Positions 1-8,840 are shown, numbered from the stretch's first letter. The stretch is DNA of 64,000 nt from Salisediminibacterium beveridgei (GCF_001721685.1 NZ_CP012502.1:3348001-3412000); one strand, 5' to 3'. Program-made: numbers and translations. Notes: generated by a model not told the origin, from the sequence alone.

Positions 1-1046
1 AAAACAGCCCCTTCAGCTGCTCCGGTCACCGCAGTTTGCTTCAATCTCTGTCCAGCTTCCTCTGCCGTCAGCCCATTTTTCCGATCCCGCCAATACTTTA
101 TTGCAGCAGATGTCATCGTCATAGTGAGAAACACACCGTTAATGACCAAGATATCCGCCATATGTTCCATCATCGATCCCTGAAGCATCTCACCCACTGG
201 AATCAGAGCCTCTTCCAGCCCCTTCTTACTAAGAAAACCGACACCAGCCAACCCGCCACTGATCACAGCAATTCCGACGGTTTCTTTGATATATGTCAGA
301 CGTTTCTGCGTCCAAGGACGTGGATCTTTCCTCAACTTGTATCCTTGAATCGATGCATACAATACTGTGAAAATTACTGCAGCACCCCCAGCCGTGATCA
401 TACCCTCTTGAAATGTGGACAGCATGATCTCGTCTTGGTTATGCTGCAGCGTGATTTCCAAACGATCTTCATTGTTTTGAAATAACCCATCGTAACGTTC
501 GTGTGTCGGATTATGAGAGTTACCATCATGCAGATGCATAAGATGACCTTGTTCCGTTGCAAGAACAACATTATCCTGGTCAGCAGCAAGGGCTAAGTTA
601 TCCGGGTTATCCCTGACAGTCTCAATGTGATGCCCTTCAAGACCATCTATAGGATAAGTATCTCCCCGTTCATAACCTTGAACCATTTGACGCTCCTCTT
701 CTGTAAACGTCACAATATTGCCGTCGTCATCGACATATTGAAAAACCTCTTCAGGCGCATTGACACTATCCTCCGCAAAAAAGGACAGTGACGAATACTC
801 ATCTGAAACGCCGCGGCTTCGGGCGTAATCCATCGATGTGATGTCAGATGTATGATTGAGTTTGTCTTCCATGATTTCAAAGGATTCTACAGTCTCCTCC
901 TCGTACGCCAAATAATCGAGTTCTCTTTGATCATAGATTTTGTCACTCATCCAGCCGGCACCTAAAGTTGTTGCCGCGACGGCTTCACCACTCCTGTTCG
1001 ACGAATGGAATCCAGGACTACTTATCTGCCTATTAGCATTCATCAT
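1..1046 (-). CDS. Unrecognised membrane protein, incomplete (3' end outside window)
   Basis: Reading the minus strand from the ATG at 1046 gives an uninterrupted frame of about 348 codons that runs off the window, so the C-terminus is missing. The visible part begins MMNANRQ and has a glycine/alanine-rich patch near residue 25. A long acidic hydrophilic stretch follows, and then at least three hydrophobic segments: one including GGAAVIFTVLY, one including VGIAVISGGLAGVGF, and one including ILVINGVFLTMTM. It starts 4 nt after the stop of the coiled-coil membrane protein upstream, so the two are probably co-transcribed. The ribosome binding site is weak, which suggests translational coupling. 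I do not recognise the family, and no catalytic motif is visible. Confidence 0.7.
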   Translation of the reverse strand, partial: MMNANRQISSPGFHSSNRSGEAVAATTLGAGWMSDKIYDQRELDYLAYEEETVESFEIMEDKLNHTSDITSMDYARSRGVSDEYSSLSFFAEDSVNAPEEVFQYVDDDGNIVTFTEEERQMVQGYERGDTYPIDGLEGHHIETVRDNPDNLALAADQDNVVLATEQGHLMHLHDGNSHNPTHERYDGLFQNNEDRLEITLQHNQDEIMLSTFQEGMITAGGAAVIFTVLYASIQGYKLRKDPRPWTQKRLTYIKETVGIAVISGGLAGVGFLSKKGLEEALIPVGEMLQGSMMEHMADILVINGVFLTMTMTSAAIKYWRDRKNGLTAEEAGQRLKQTAVTGAAEGAV

Positions 1047-1050
1047 ACGA

Positions 1051-2154
1051 TTACACTACCTTATCCTGGGTATTCAACATTCGTTCAGTGAATTTTGGCT
1101 TTACTTCAGGATCCAATTTTCCGAATATCTCCTGATAAACTGCCTGATAATAGGCCTGAACTTCCGGGTGAAGAACATTCATATCCCAGCCACCCATTTT
1201 TTCAGTAAGCGAGACAAGGCCTGAACCTCCCTTAAAAGTTTTCTCATTATTTCTAAACGTAACAGACGCTTCCCGGAACGAAGTGATGGCTCTTTTATTG
1301 TAGTCCTTCACTTGATGTTCTTCATTTTCATTACCTCTGGTGAAATGACCAACGATGTCCCCGGTTATCTCTCGCAGTCGTTTCAATAATACTGGATCCC
1401 GTTCGATTGTTTTTTGATCCAAGCTGCCTTCAATGGTTTCGATCTCATCTATGAGGCTCTGATTATCAGGTTCACGCGATAGCCTTGTGACGGCTGATTC
1501 AAGCTGATCCAGCTTCTTTCGTTCACTTGCAAGCTTTTCTTCCACATGACTCTTCATCAATAAGTTCCCCGTTCGCAGATTCTCATTATACCGTTTTACT
1601 GCATAGTCCCATTCGTCGATCGAACAATAATCGAGCAATGTCCTGCTTGCTTGGTTCAATTTTCTCGCAGTCCGCATACGAATCTCCTTACTCGAATCCT
1701 TCAAATAAGGCTGAAGCGTTTGATCGTATGCTTCATGCAACTCCCTTGATTCAGGGAACTGGTTCATCGCAGTTTCTAGCATCTCCAACTTTTGTTGCGT
1801 CGACAAATCCTCATCACTAATACGCTGAACCCATCTGTCATGTTCAATCTGACGTTCGTTGACGAAGTTCTTCACTTGCGCTTTCATCGTACTGAGGTTT
1901 TCTTCCCACTCTGCATACACCTTCTGTGAGAGACCCAAGTAATGCTCCCCCATAATCCTGTACATCTCTTCAGATGAAGCCTGGATCCAGCTTTCAAACC
2001 TCTCCTCTTTTTTTCTATCCGCTTGTGAGATCATTTCTTTTAATTCTTTAATCTCTTGGTGATAGGCTTTTGCATTCTCCTTCTGTTTCAACATTTGCCC
2101 GGCTAAAACAAGTAAGACAACAAAAATCCCCATCACAATAACAACATCCAACAT
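1051..2154 (-). CDS. Membrane-anchored coiled-coil protein, unknown function
   Basis: The protein has about 367 aa. One N-terminal membrane helix (residues 1-20, MLDVVIVMGIFVVLLVLAG) is followed by a long, highly charged, heptad-like helical region (KQKENAKAYHQEIKELKEM and onward). It therefore looks like a single-pass protein with a large coiled-coil domain. The start at 2154 is chosen because AAGGGAG lies 8 nt upstream; the in-frame ATG at 2184 has no ribosome binding site. The gene is followed after 4 nt by the incomplete membrane protein gene, so the pair is probably one operon. I cannot name the family. A structural or scaffolding role is only an inference from the architecture. Confidence 0.75.
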   Translation of the reverse strand: MLDVVIVMGIFVVLLVLAGQMLKQKENAKAYHQEIKELKEMISQADRKKEERFESWIQASSEEMYRIMGEHYLGLSQKVYAEWEENLSTMKAQVKNFVNERQIEHDRWVQRISDEDLSTQQKLEMLETAMNQFPESRELHEAYDQTLQPYLKDSSKEIRMRTARKLNQASRTLLDYCSIDEWDYAVKRYNENLRTGNLLMKSHVEEKLASERKKLDQLESAVTRLSREPDNQSLIDEIETIEGSLDQKTIERDPVLLKRLREITGDIVGHFTRGNENEEHQVKDYNKRAITSFREASVTFRNNEKTFKGGSGLVSLTEKMGGWDMNVLHPEVQAYYQAVYQEIFGKLDPEVKPKFTERMLNTQDKVV

Positions 2155-2317
2155 AGAAACAACTCCCTTTAAGATAAATTCCATTTCTTCTTTTGCTCTA
2201 TATACAAAGATGATAACCGATCTTATTTATTTCAAAGTATAAATACACCGTTTTGAAAAAGAGATAGATATCATCAAATATATTATATTTTTTTGAAAAA
2301 TCCTCTATCTAAAACCA

Positions 2318-3013
2318 TCAAAAAGAAATCCCCTCAAATTCATTCAAGTGGTAGAAATCAAACATGTCCCGGATCTTATTTTTATCATTCTCTGTCAATG
2401 TGTAGTCACGAAAACCATTGCCTTGGAATCGTACCTGAACCTCATCACTTGAGCTGATCAATTCAAGGTCATCCATGATCGTTGGAATATCTAACTCGCT
2501 TAAAATATACCATTCAAATACGCCGCCTCCGACTTCAGATTGCCGATCAAAATAGGAAAGATCCCATGTGAAACGTTCGCCGTCCGCGTTAAAAATAATC
2601 GAATCGAAGAACACCCAATCGTCCTGACCGAATCCGGCTACGATTGTAAACATGCTGATGCTTCCTGATTCCACGATGCGCGGATAAAAACTAGTTTGAT
2701 TTCTATCGATGTCAACGTATTGCGTTGAGTGACCTTCAGGAACATAAATCGTGTCCCCTGTCACATCATCATAGTACTCCGTGATCGCAGCCTGGAGACG
2801 TTCTTTTGTTTCATCTTCTTGAGCTTTTAGAGTCTCTTGGGTCTCATCGATCATTTCATCCAGTTCACTTTTCATGACACCGTAATCCAATAGCTCTTCC
2901 AAACCTTCCAGTACAGCCTGGTATCTTCCATCATCCAAAAGGATCTCCACTCTTTCCAGACCTTCTGCCACTTCCTTTTCATGGATCTGGGAAAAATGGT
3001 GCCTGACCCCCAA
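2318..3013 (-). pseudogene. 5'-truncated gene with its start inside a palindromic repeat
   Basis: The open frame of 231 codons encodes an acidic helical N-terminal part (VEILLDDGRYQAVLEGLEELL) and a beta-rich C-terminal part (residues about 95-231, including MFTIVAGFGQDDWVFFDS). The first codons (TTG GGG GTC AGG) are the right arm of a dispersed palindromic repeat, with no ribosome binding site and no signal sequence. The original 5' end therefore appears to have been replaced by the repeat at 2998-3049. Weak internal GTG starts exist further in, so a shorter protein could still be made. The product is not recognised. The sequence shows the repeat at the gene start; loss of function is inference. 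Confidence 0.5.
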
Positions 3014-3049
3014 TGCGATAATGCTTTAGTGCACCGGGGGTCAGGCAAC
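2998..3049. repeat. Palindromic dispersed repeat, copy 1
   Basis: About 52 bp with arms GGTGCCTGACCCCC and GGGGGTCAGGCA around an inner TAATGCTTTA core. It can fold into a long hairpin on either strand. It overlaps the apparent start of the truncated gene to its left. Confidence 0.85.
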
Positions 3050-3099
3050 TTAAAATAAGAAGTTTCACAAGACCGGGTCAATGACTTCATCCAGACCTA

Positions 3100-3408
3100 C
3101 TATCGATCCTCCTCATCGTTCTCCGTATCAGCCTCCTCTTTCGGCACCTCACTCTGTGGCGCGGGCTGTGATGTAAGAAGGGCCATTTTAAACAAATGAT
3201 TGGCAAGGACAACAAAGACGAGAGCAAGGACAAAAAATGCGATCATATAGTTGGCGTTGATAATATAATTGTATGCATCCCCGCCGACATAAGCGTTCAC
3301 AGGTGTAGCACCAAAGCCCTCCGAGTTATCATAGTACCAATATTTATAGAACCCGAAACCTGCAGAGACAACAGCAAAAAAGTAAAAAAGATAGGCTGCT
3401 TCTTTCAT
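3100..3408 (-). CDS. Small two-helix membrane protein, unknown function
   Basis: The protein has about 102 aa. It has a hydrophobic segment near residues 3-20 (AAYLFYFFAVVSAGFGF), a polar and aromatic loop, a second helix near residues 52-75 (MIAFFVLALVFVVLANHLF) and an acidic, proline-containing tail ending NDEEDR. The ATG at 3408 is chosen because GGAGGAG lies 5 nt upstream; the longer frame to 3477 has no such site. It lies between the zinc-ribbon gene and the truncated gene on the same strand. The family is not recognised, and the topology suggests an integral membrane protein with a cytoplasmic acidic tail. Confidence 0.7.
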   Translation of the reverse strand: MKEAAYLFYFFAVVSAGFGFYKYWYYDNSEGFGATPVNAYVGGDAYNYIINANYMIAFFVLALVFVVLANHLFKMALLTSQPAPQSEVPKEEADTENDEEDR

Positions 3409-3520
3409 ACGATCTCCTCCAGTCGATTGATCTGATTTCCGTAAACAACATGAATGATTGCAATGGATCCCATACAAATGACAAGCACGTCAGAAACGTA
3501 TACCGGAGGAAGGCACCCGT

Positions 3521-3913
3521 TCAATCCCACATCATAAATAACTCTTCAGACAGAGTACCTTCTTTGCAGTTCGGGCATGCACGACCCGGTAAATCCGCTT
3601 CTTCCACAATGGACAGACGCCGGCTTCGGCAGTTCTGGCAACGAAAGGCGGTTTCATAGACCTTGTTGTCATCGTATTTGATATACATGTATGGCTTATC
3701 CATGATTTCATCACAAGCCTCACAGGCATAGCTACGATATTCAAAGAGATAGTCATGCACCTGATTTTTCACGAGCTGCCTGATTTTCTTTCTTGCAGCT
3801 GGGGTACAGCTTTCCAGACAGTTCTCGAAATGATAATGATGCATGCCAATTCCTGTAGTGATCATTCTTGAGTACCCGCAGAGCTGGCAGCTTAGTGAGA
3901 CCCCACTTCCCAT
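3521..3913 (-). CDS. Zinc-ribbon protein with four CxxC motifs
   Basis: The protein has about 130 aa. Four CxxC knuckles are visible in order: CQLC near the N-terminus, CEAC in the middle, CQNC, and CPNC near the C-terminus. Single Cys and His residues lie between them (HHYHFENCLESC). This pattern normally binds two zinc ions in ribbon folds and is common in nucleic-acid or protein adaptor domains. The ATG at 3913 is preferred because GGAGG sits 8 nt upstream, inside the slightly longer frame from 3928. It is followed by the two-helix membrane protein gene on the same strand. No enzymatic motif is seen and the function is unknown. Confidence 0.7.
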   Translation of the reverse strand: MGSGVSLSCQLCGYSRMITTGIGMHHYHFENCLESCTPAARKKIRQLVKNQVHDYLFEYRSYACEACDEIMDKPYMYIKYDDNKVYETAFRCQNCRSRRLSIVEEADLPGRACPNCKEGTLSEELFMMWD

Positions 3914-3965
3914 TACCTTGACCTCCATTCAGTTACAATAAACTTTCACCAAGCAACTCACATCT

Positions 3966-5033
3966 TTACTCCATAACAATTTCCCAATCTCCTGTTCCTG
4001 TAATTTCAAAGATAAAAGAACTGCTGTCAACGCGGACGGTTCCGGCATAGTTGTCCGTCGTGTTGACGAGAAGATCCCGGCCACCAGAGTGATACGCTTT
4101 AACGGCAAAGTGACGCTCTGCACTGTTTCCTGTGATGCTCGCTACACCACTTGAACCGAGGTACAAGAGAACATCATCACCATGACCCTGATAGGATTCA
4201 TCCATGATGGATGCAGCTGCAAGGTCATCGATGACAATTTCCCAGTCCCCCGCTGCACTGACCTCAAGATAGGACGTATGCACCTCCAAGTCGAGGACCG
4301 TTCCGCTGTAGCTGTCCGTTGTATTGACGAACAGTTTCGTAGCGTTCCCTGCATCATCAAATCCTCTGACGGCGAAATGTCTGCTTGCACTGTTTCCATC
4401 AATCCGCAATATAAAGATCCCATCGGGTTTTTCGATCGGGAAGAAATCATCCCCGCTGCCTGCATACGTTACCGCTTCAAAAGGCGGAATGACTTCTTCC
4501 TTTTCGTACGTGACTAGATCGTAATAAAGCGTTTTTCGGTCATGCTCCAGATCCTCAGAAACATCTTCACCGACAAACACATAATCCTTCATAAAAATAC
4601 CGTCATACAGTGCATCATCCTCAGGAAGATCATTCAATAGAATAAACGATTGAATCAGCACCTGCCCCGCGGGATAACCCGAGATGTCCACTTCATGATA
4701 AAACGACCCATCCTCCACTTCGATTTTCGCATTGTCGAAAACATTCAGATCCTCTTCATGGTCCAGTTCAAAAGAAACCAATGACCCATCGGGCAAATTC
4801 GTCGTTCCCTCTAGCATCACCATGTCCTGTTCAACACTCACTGTTGGATCCATGCTGAACGGAATTTCCCTCGGCTCAATCTATTCCTCTTCGGGTTCCT
4901 CTTCCGGGAGATCAGTCTCGACAACCTCCATGTTTTCATCATCTGCCTGGACATCCTCAACAAGTTCTTCTGAGCAGGCTACTAACAGCAGGGACACCAA
5001 AGACACAGCAGTCAACAGGGTAATTCTTTTCAT
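3966..5033 (-). pseudogene. Repeat-domain lipoprotein interrupted by an in-frame TAG
   Basis: From the ATG at 5033, with AAGGAGGAG upstream, the frame encodes a lipoprotein signal (MKRITLLTAVSLVSLLLVAC, Cys at residue 20) and an acidic linker ending EEEPEEE. It then meets a TAG at 4881-4883. The same frame continues open for another 304 codons to 3966 (IEPREIPFSMDPTV onward). The C-terminal part holds two similar units of about 70 residues, each with HFAV, LVNTTD, Y-GTV and GDWEI motifs, which suggests beta-sandwich domains. One nonsense change thus separates the export signal from the domains. Possible explanations are a recent nonsense mutation, a sequencing error, or suppression of the stop. 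The family is not recognised. Confidence 0.75.
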
Positions 5034-5200
5034 GCTTCACTCCTCCTTTTTTGAGTACGGATGATGGCTGCATCTTGTCTGTGCATGTCAAACATGACTT
5101 TTTTTCAGTATACGTCGATCAGTGTCAGCTACTGTCAGCGATCAAAAGTTCGTGCAAAATATTTATTTGATCAATGATTCAAAAAGTAAGCATAAAAATA

Positions 5201-5238
5201 CCTGCCCAACTTGATATGCAAAGGTCAAGATAGGCAGG
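5201..5238 (-). terminator. Hairpin, possible terminator
   Basis: An inverted repeat pairs CCTGCC with GGCAGG and CTTGA with TCAAG, and reading leftward a T-rich run follows. It could end transcription coming from the GGDEF gene. The distance of about 240 bp makes this assignment tentative. Confidence 0.4.
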
Positions 5239-5275
5239 CAGCTTGTACTAGATGCCATGATTTTGTTTGAATTTC

Positions 5276-5327
5276 GGTGCCGGACACACAATGCGGTAAT
5301 GCTTTACTGCATCGGGGGTCAGGCACC
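5276..5327. repeat. Palindromic dispersed repeat, copy 2
   Basis: Arms GGTGCCGGAC and GGGGGTCAGGCACC surround the core GCGGTAATGCTTTACTGC. It lies in the gap of about 440 bp between the lipoprotein gene and the GGDEF gene. Apart from this and the hairpin at 5201-5238, I see no gene there. Confidence 0.85.
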
Positions 5328-5476
5328 TTGCTTCTGATTGAAAGACCTTCCTGATTCTGTAACGTATTGATAGAATAAATGTCGGACATTATTAGTATCC
5401 TTTCCTACAACACGCAGTTGTTGTCAGCGCTATAACTGAAGTAAAAGTGGGCTTGGATGACTAGCAAGTCCTTTTT

Positions 5477-6526
5477 TTATGAATAGATCAAATCCTGTAA
5501 ATCACTGCATACCCGATTACGCCCAGATTCTTTTGCATGGTACAACAACTTATCAGCTCGATTAACCAATGAATCAACTGTATCATCTTGTTGCATCTCT
5601 TCAACACCTAAACTGATCGTGATTGGATGATCATCGATAAATGAATACGACTCAACTTGTCCTTGAATTGTTTCAGCCAGCTTTTTAGCTTGATCTTTCG
5701 TTTGATAAGATAAGATAATAAACTCCTCACCACCCCACCTTCCAAGGTAAGATTGATCAGATAACTCGTTCTCGATTAATTTTGTCAGTTCAATCAAAAC
5801 CTTATCGCCAATTAAGTGCCCATGAATATCGTTCACCTTTTTAAAAAAATCAATGTCTAACATGATAACAGAGACTGGTTTCTCTTTGTTTTTGTATGAA
5901 AGATGCAACCATTCGTAGATCTGTCTCCGGTTTGCGACACCTGTCAATTCATCTTTAAAAGCTAATTCAGTCAATAATTCATTTTGAGCATTATTATGTA
6001 TAATCTTTCTGAAGAAATATAGAAATATAATGTAAACAAAAATTGATAAATTGTAATGAAGTGCTTGTTCTCGAATTCCAATTGGAAGATCGCTCCAATA
6101 AATGAAAAACAGACTGAAATTAAAAATCCAAATTATAAGGGAATATACAAATGCCTTTACATCCATAAGAATAATAAAAATAAAAATAAATAACAGTGGT
6201 GTCCAAAACGGTGCTGCACCAATAGATAATTCTTGATTTTGAACAATTCGTTCAACAACTACCTCTTGAAATTTGAGAATGTGAAAGACACCAATTAAAA
6301 TTAAATTCATAATCTCCACAAAATTGAATCCCCTATTTAGGATAAGTAAAATCCATCCTGCCGAATATGCAATGATTAAAACAGGTAATAAAATCGGATC
6401 ATACGTTTTTGTAGGGTCCAGGAAAAAAATATAGCTAAACGCTGATGAAAAAATAATAACTGGAAAAATTAAGATGTAAAATTTTCGTTTTAATTGTTCA
6501 AACTGATTCAAATTTATTTTCCCCAT
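5477..6526 (-). CDS. Membrane-bound GGDEF diguanylate cyclase
   Basis: The protein has about 349 aa. The N-terminal half contains about six hydrophobic helices (residues about 15-185). It is followed by a GGDEF domain with the entry motif FKDELTGVANRR, the metal-binding segment MLDIDFFKKVND, the active-site signature WGGEEF, and the C-terminal motif LLYHAKESGRNR. The intact GGEEF signature predicts synthesis of cyclic-di-GMP from GTP, controlled by a membrane sensor of unknown ligand. I see no RxxD inhibitory site directly before the signature. The ATG at 6526 is chosen because AGGAGG lies 6 nt upstream. No EAL domain or neighbouring c-di-GMP gene is present. Confidence 0.9.
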   Translation of the reverse strand: MGKINLNQFEQLKRKFYILIFPVIIFSSAFSYIFFLDPTKTYDPILLPVLIIAYSAGWILLILNRGFNFVEIMNLILIGVFHILKFQEVVVERIVQNQELSIGAAPFWTPLLFIFIFIILMDVKAFVYSLIIWIFNFSLFFIYWSDLPIGIREQALHYNLSIFVYIIFLYFFRKIIHNNAQNELLTELAFKDELTGVANRRQIYEWLHLSYKNKEKPVSVIMLDIDFFKKVNDIHGHLIGDKVLIELTKLIENELSDQSYLGRWGGEEFIILSYQTKDQAKKLAETIQGQVESYSFIDDHPITISLGVEEMQQDDTVDSLVNRADKLLYHAKESGRNRVCSDLQDLIYS

Positions 6527-6704
6527 ATACATCCTCCTGTTTGTAATAAAAACCAGCAAAATACGTAAAGTTACGCATGTCCATTATCTTATTTATCAGT
6601 CCGAATTACAATTACATCCTTCATCTGCTTCATAAATACGACAAAGCTCCTCCTCTTTTTTACAGATATAGTTGCTTTCGCATCAAAAATCATCCAAATG
6701 ATTC

Positions 6705-6724
6705 ATGCAAGGGGGTCAGGCACC
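6705..6724. repeat. Palindromic dispersed repeat, right half only
   Basis: Only the right arm GGGGGTCAGGCACC is present, with no partner arm. It is a partial copy of the family. It lies in the gap of about 350 bp between the GGDEF gene and the next rightward gene, where nothing else is evident. Confidence 0.7.
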
Positions 6725-6878
6725 TTTCTTCTTAAGCAAGTGAATGATTCAGGATATGGCTATTAAAAATTGAGCATAACTGCGCCTGACGGGTTCCCCG
6801 AAAGATCTTGTTCTTTTCCATGTATCCTGCTAAAGTTGGCTGTATGACTGTACGAACCGATAAAAGGAGAATTGATCC

Positions 6879-7277
6879 ATGATCTATACTGCCAAATCTC
6901 CGCGCGTGATTCTGTCCATCATGTTCCTCTTCATGCTCATCACGAGGATCACGACGCCCTATGAAGGACTGTTTATCCATCTTCAGACCGCTGCCCTGGT
7001 CGTCTTTTTCGTGGCACTCTTCGTGACATACCGTTTTGAAATCAGGAGCCATAAGCTGACGTATCAGGTCCACCTCATGGGGATACCCATTTACACACGT
7101 GACCTCTTGCCAAAAGAGATAGACTTCATCGCCTTTAAACGCGGCAGCTGGGGAGAGAAAGCGGCGATCGTCAAGCCTGTGAAGGGGATGCCGGTAAGGG
7201 TGATCCGTTTCACACCGAATGACGTCGCTGAGAAGCTCGAAACGTTTGCGGAGGAACACCGCATCGACTATTCCTGA
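6879..7277 (+). CDS. Membrane protein with PH-like C-terminal domain
   Basis: The protein has 132 aa. Two hydrophobic segments occupy residues about 9-24 and 33-51 (ILSIMFLFMLIT and LQTAALVVFFVALFVTY). The following soluble part (FEIRSHKLTYQVHLMGIPIY through VRVIRFTPND) has the alternating pattern of bacterial PH-like (YdbT/YvbH-type) domains that follow membrane helices. That assignment is by resemblance only. The start has AAAAGGAGAA upstream at good spacing. The gene is alone and ends shortly before a strong bidirectional terminator. The function is unknown. Confidence 0.75.
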   Translation: MIYTAKSPRVILSIMFLFMLITRITTPYEGLFIHLQTAALVVFFVALFVTYRFEIRSHKLTYQVHLMGIPIYTRDLLPKEIDFIAFKRGSWGEKAAIVKPVKGMPVRVIRFTPNDVAEKLETFAEEHRIDYS

Positions 7278-7320
7278 GAGATGTCTGATCACCGAAGCAA
7301 AGAATGATCCACATACAAAA

Positions 7321-7358
7321 ACGGATCTGCGGGGCACATTCCGTCAGATCCGTTTTTC
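7321..7358. terminator. Bidirectional intrinsic terminator
   Basis: A perfect stem, ACGGATCTG paired with CAGATCCGT, is preceded by AAAA and followed by TTTTT. It ends the rightward membrane-protein gene and can serve the leftward small genes to its right. Confidence 0.9.
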
Positions 7359-7361
7359 TTT

Positions 7362-7439
7362 TTATTCTGTTCGAATGATTTCGTTCCCAAGGAATAAAAG
7401 ACTCCCCGCAACCCCCGTTGCCATGAGCTTGAACGGCAT
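7362..7439 (-). CDS. Possible 25-aa peptide gene
   Basis: A short minus-strand frame encodes MPFKLMATGVAGSLLFLGNE plus five more residues, with a hydrophobic middle. AGGA lies about 9-10 nt upstream of its ATG, and it stops at the terminator hairpin. It follows a better-supported 56-aa membrane protein gene. It could be a genuine small membrane peptide or the leftover end of a longer gene, and evidence beyond context is thin. Confidence 0.3.
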   Translation of the reverse strand: MPFKLMATGVAGSLLFLGNEIIRTE

Positions 7440-7524
7440 GCTTATCATATCCTAAACAGCTCTTCAGTCTTTCGAATCTTAAATAATGGATAGCGTGTTG
7501 CAGGAGCAGTTAATTGCCACTCCA

Positions 7525-7695
7525 TTATTCCGTTAAACCAAGCAGTGTTAAAACGGAAGATAATATGAAGCCGGTACCCATGATGATCATTATGCTTCTT
7601 ATGATTCCATTTAATCTCGGTGGATTTGAGAAAAGAGCCCCAAAACCAAAAAGCAAGAAAACAACACCTGTCGTAAAACTGATGAAAAATGCCAT
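7525..7695 (-). CDS. Small two-helix membrane protein (56 aa)
   Basis: The frame starts MAFFISFTTGVVFLLFGFG and encodes two hydrophobic helices (residues about 3-21 and 33-52) joined by a short basic loop, NPPRLNGIIR. An AAGGAGGG ribosome binding site lies 5-6 nt upstream of the ATG at 7695, which is strong support for translation. The stop is at 7525-7527. Too little sequence remains for a family assignment. Its location between two copies of the palindromic repeat and a terminator suggests a single-gene unit. Confidence 0.65.
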   Translation of the reverse strand: MAFFISFTTGVVFLLFGFGALFSNPPRLNGIIRSIMIIMGTGFILSSVLTLLGLTE

Positions 7696-7734
7696 TTAGC
7701 CCTCCTTGTTCAGCTCCTGAACGAAAAATAATTT

Positions 7735-7787
7735 GGTGTCTGTCCCTCCGATACTCTAATACTTCACTGCGCTGGGGGTCAGGCACC
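7735..7787. repeat. Palindromic dispersed repeat, copy 3
   Basis: A diverged left arm (GGTGTCTGTCCCTCC) is paired with an intact right arm, GGGGGTCAGGCACC. The gap of about 360 bp between the 56-aa gene and the next leftward gene holds this copy and copy 4, and no gene that I can support. Confidence 0.8.
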
Positions 7788-7915
7788 CATAAGCGAAAAC
7801 CGATAGTACTTTTATTATGCCAAAAACAACTGTGCTTATATTCTGGGTTCAATCTGCCGAAACCGTTAAAGCGGTAGTTTGATTCAACCTGGTTACTCTG
7901 ATTACTTGTAGTCTC

Positions 7916-7966
7916 GTGCCTGACTCCTGATGCGATAATGCTTTACTGCACCGAGGGTCACGCACC
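7916..7966. repeat. Palindromic dispersed repeat, copy 4
   Basis: Arms GTGCCTGACTCC and GAGGGTCACGCACC surround the core GCGATAATGCTTTACTGC. It has the same orientation as the other copies. Confidence 0.8.
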
Positions 7967-8053
7967 TTAATAAGTTTTAGGCGAATTGGAGATCTCTAAT
8001 CCCCTGTACTCATATATATCACAAAAAAAGCACCCCTGAGAATGCTGATATAT

Positions 8054-8548
8054 CTAAAAATCTTTAGGGTATACCTCGCGCAAGTGTTTTACGCATTCCG
8101 GTATACCTGTATTTAACTCTTCTTTATTATATTCCATATGAGTCTTTTTCTTGAGATAGTTATAATCTTTAACTAAAGTAGTTATAAAATTATATATTAG
8201 TAATTCATCATATTTGTTAATATTTGCAACATATAAGAGACCGTATTCTAATAATTGATTTGTTGCATACCCGGCATTGTTTAATAAAAATGATTCCATA
8301 TATTCTCTTTCGGTAAAGCCTTTATCTTTGATAGTCCCCAAGTTAAGTTGTTTTTGACCTATAGGAAGGTCATTTGCAACGCCTAAACGCGCGGAAACTA
8401 TTCCATACATAGGCCCGTAAAATGTGCTTATTTGTTCTCTCCTTCGTATCTGTTTTTCTCTATAAGGAGTTACTAAAAAGTGATTAATAATTGCTATTAA
8501 TAATGCAACAGACGCCGAAATTATCGCACTTAAAATAACGTTGTCCAT
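8054..8548 (-). CDS. Membrane-anchored protein, unknown, left edge of defence island
   Basis: The protein has about 164 aa. An N-terminal hydrophobic helix (residues about 3-23, VILSAIISASVALLIAIINH) is followed by a basic stretch (EKQIRRREQ) and a soluble helical domain. The ATG at 8548 is chosen for the GGGGGG ribosome binding site 5 nt upstream. The gene is AT-rich like the restriction-related genes beside it and unlike the region on its left. Small single-pass proteins of this form are common in mobile defence islands, but no specific family is recognised. Confidence 0.6.
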   Translation of the reverse strand: MDNVILSAIISASVALLIAIINHFLVTPYREKQIRRREQISTFYGPMYGIVSARLGVANDLPIGQKQLNLGTIKDKGFTEREYMESFLLNNAGYATNQLLEYGLLYVANINKYDELLIYNFITTLVKDYNYLKKKTHMEYNKEELNTGIPECVKHLREVYPKDF

Positions 8549-8785
8549 ATAATCCCCCCTAAAACAACTTATTCGACAGATGGAGGAGATTTCCTGCAAT
8601 GAAAAACCTTAAATAAGTAGGGGATGACCTCACAAAGGCGGTTTTCGGTATGAATTTTGATAGGACCTCGCCGGCCATCCTTCCACGGTATCAACTTAAC
8701 AAGGATTAACTGACTAAAAGTGCAGTTTTTATCTCCATTCCAACAATTCTATCGTTGCTTAGATGATTTGGTTACTCCAAATCTC

Positions 8786-8833
8786 GCACATTTCCCCCAA
8801 TGCGGTAATTCTTTAGCGCATTCGGGTCAGGCC
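8786..8833. repeat. Palindromic dispersed repeat, copy 5 (diverged)
   Basis: A shortened left arm (TTTCCCCCAATGCGG) and right arm (CGGGTCAGGCCC) lie immediately downstream of the PD-(D/E)XK gene. The copy could act as a transcription terminator hairpin for that gene. Confidence 0.7.
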
Positions 8834-8840
8834 CTTTTCA

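Noticed and set aside
36-485. 149-codon rightward frame at the left edge
   Set aside because: It is antisense to a continuous leftward frame of about 348 codons with plausible membrane helices and coupling to the upstream gene.
940-1224. 94-codon rightward frame
   Set aside because: Lies opposite the junction of two leftward genes, and its translation lacks any family pattern.
6732-7337. 201-codon leftward frame
   Set aside because: Antisense to the rightward PH-like membrane protein, which has a ribosome binding site and clear helices.
7445-7852. 135-codon leftward frame
   Set aside because: Runs through a palindromic repeat and overlaps the 56-aa membrane protein, which has a much better ribosome binding site.
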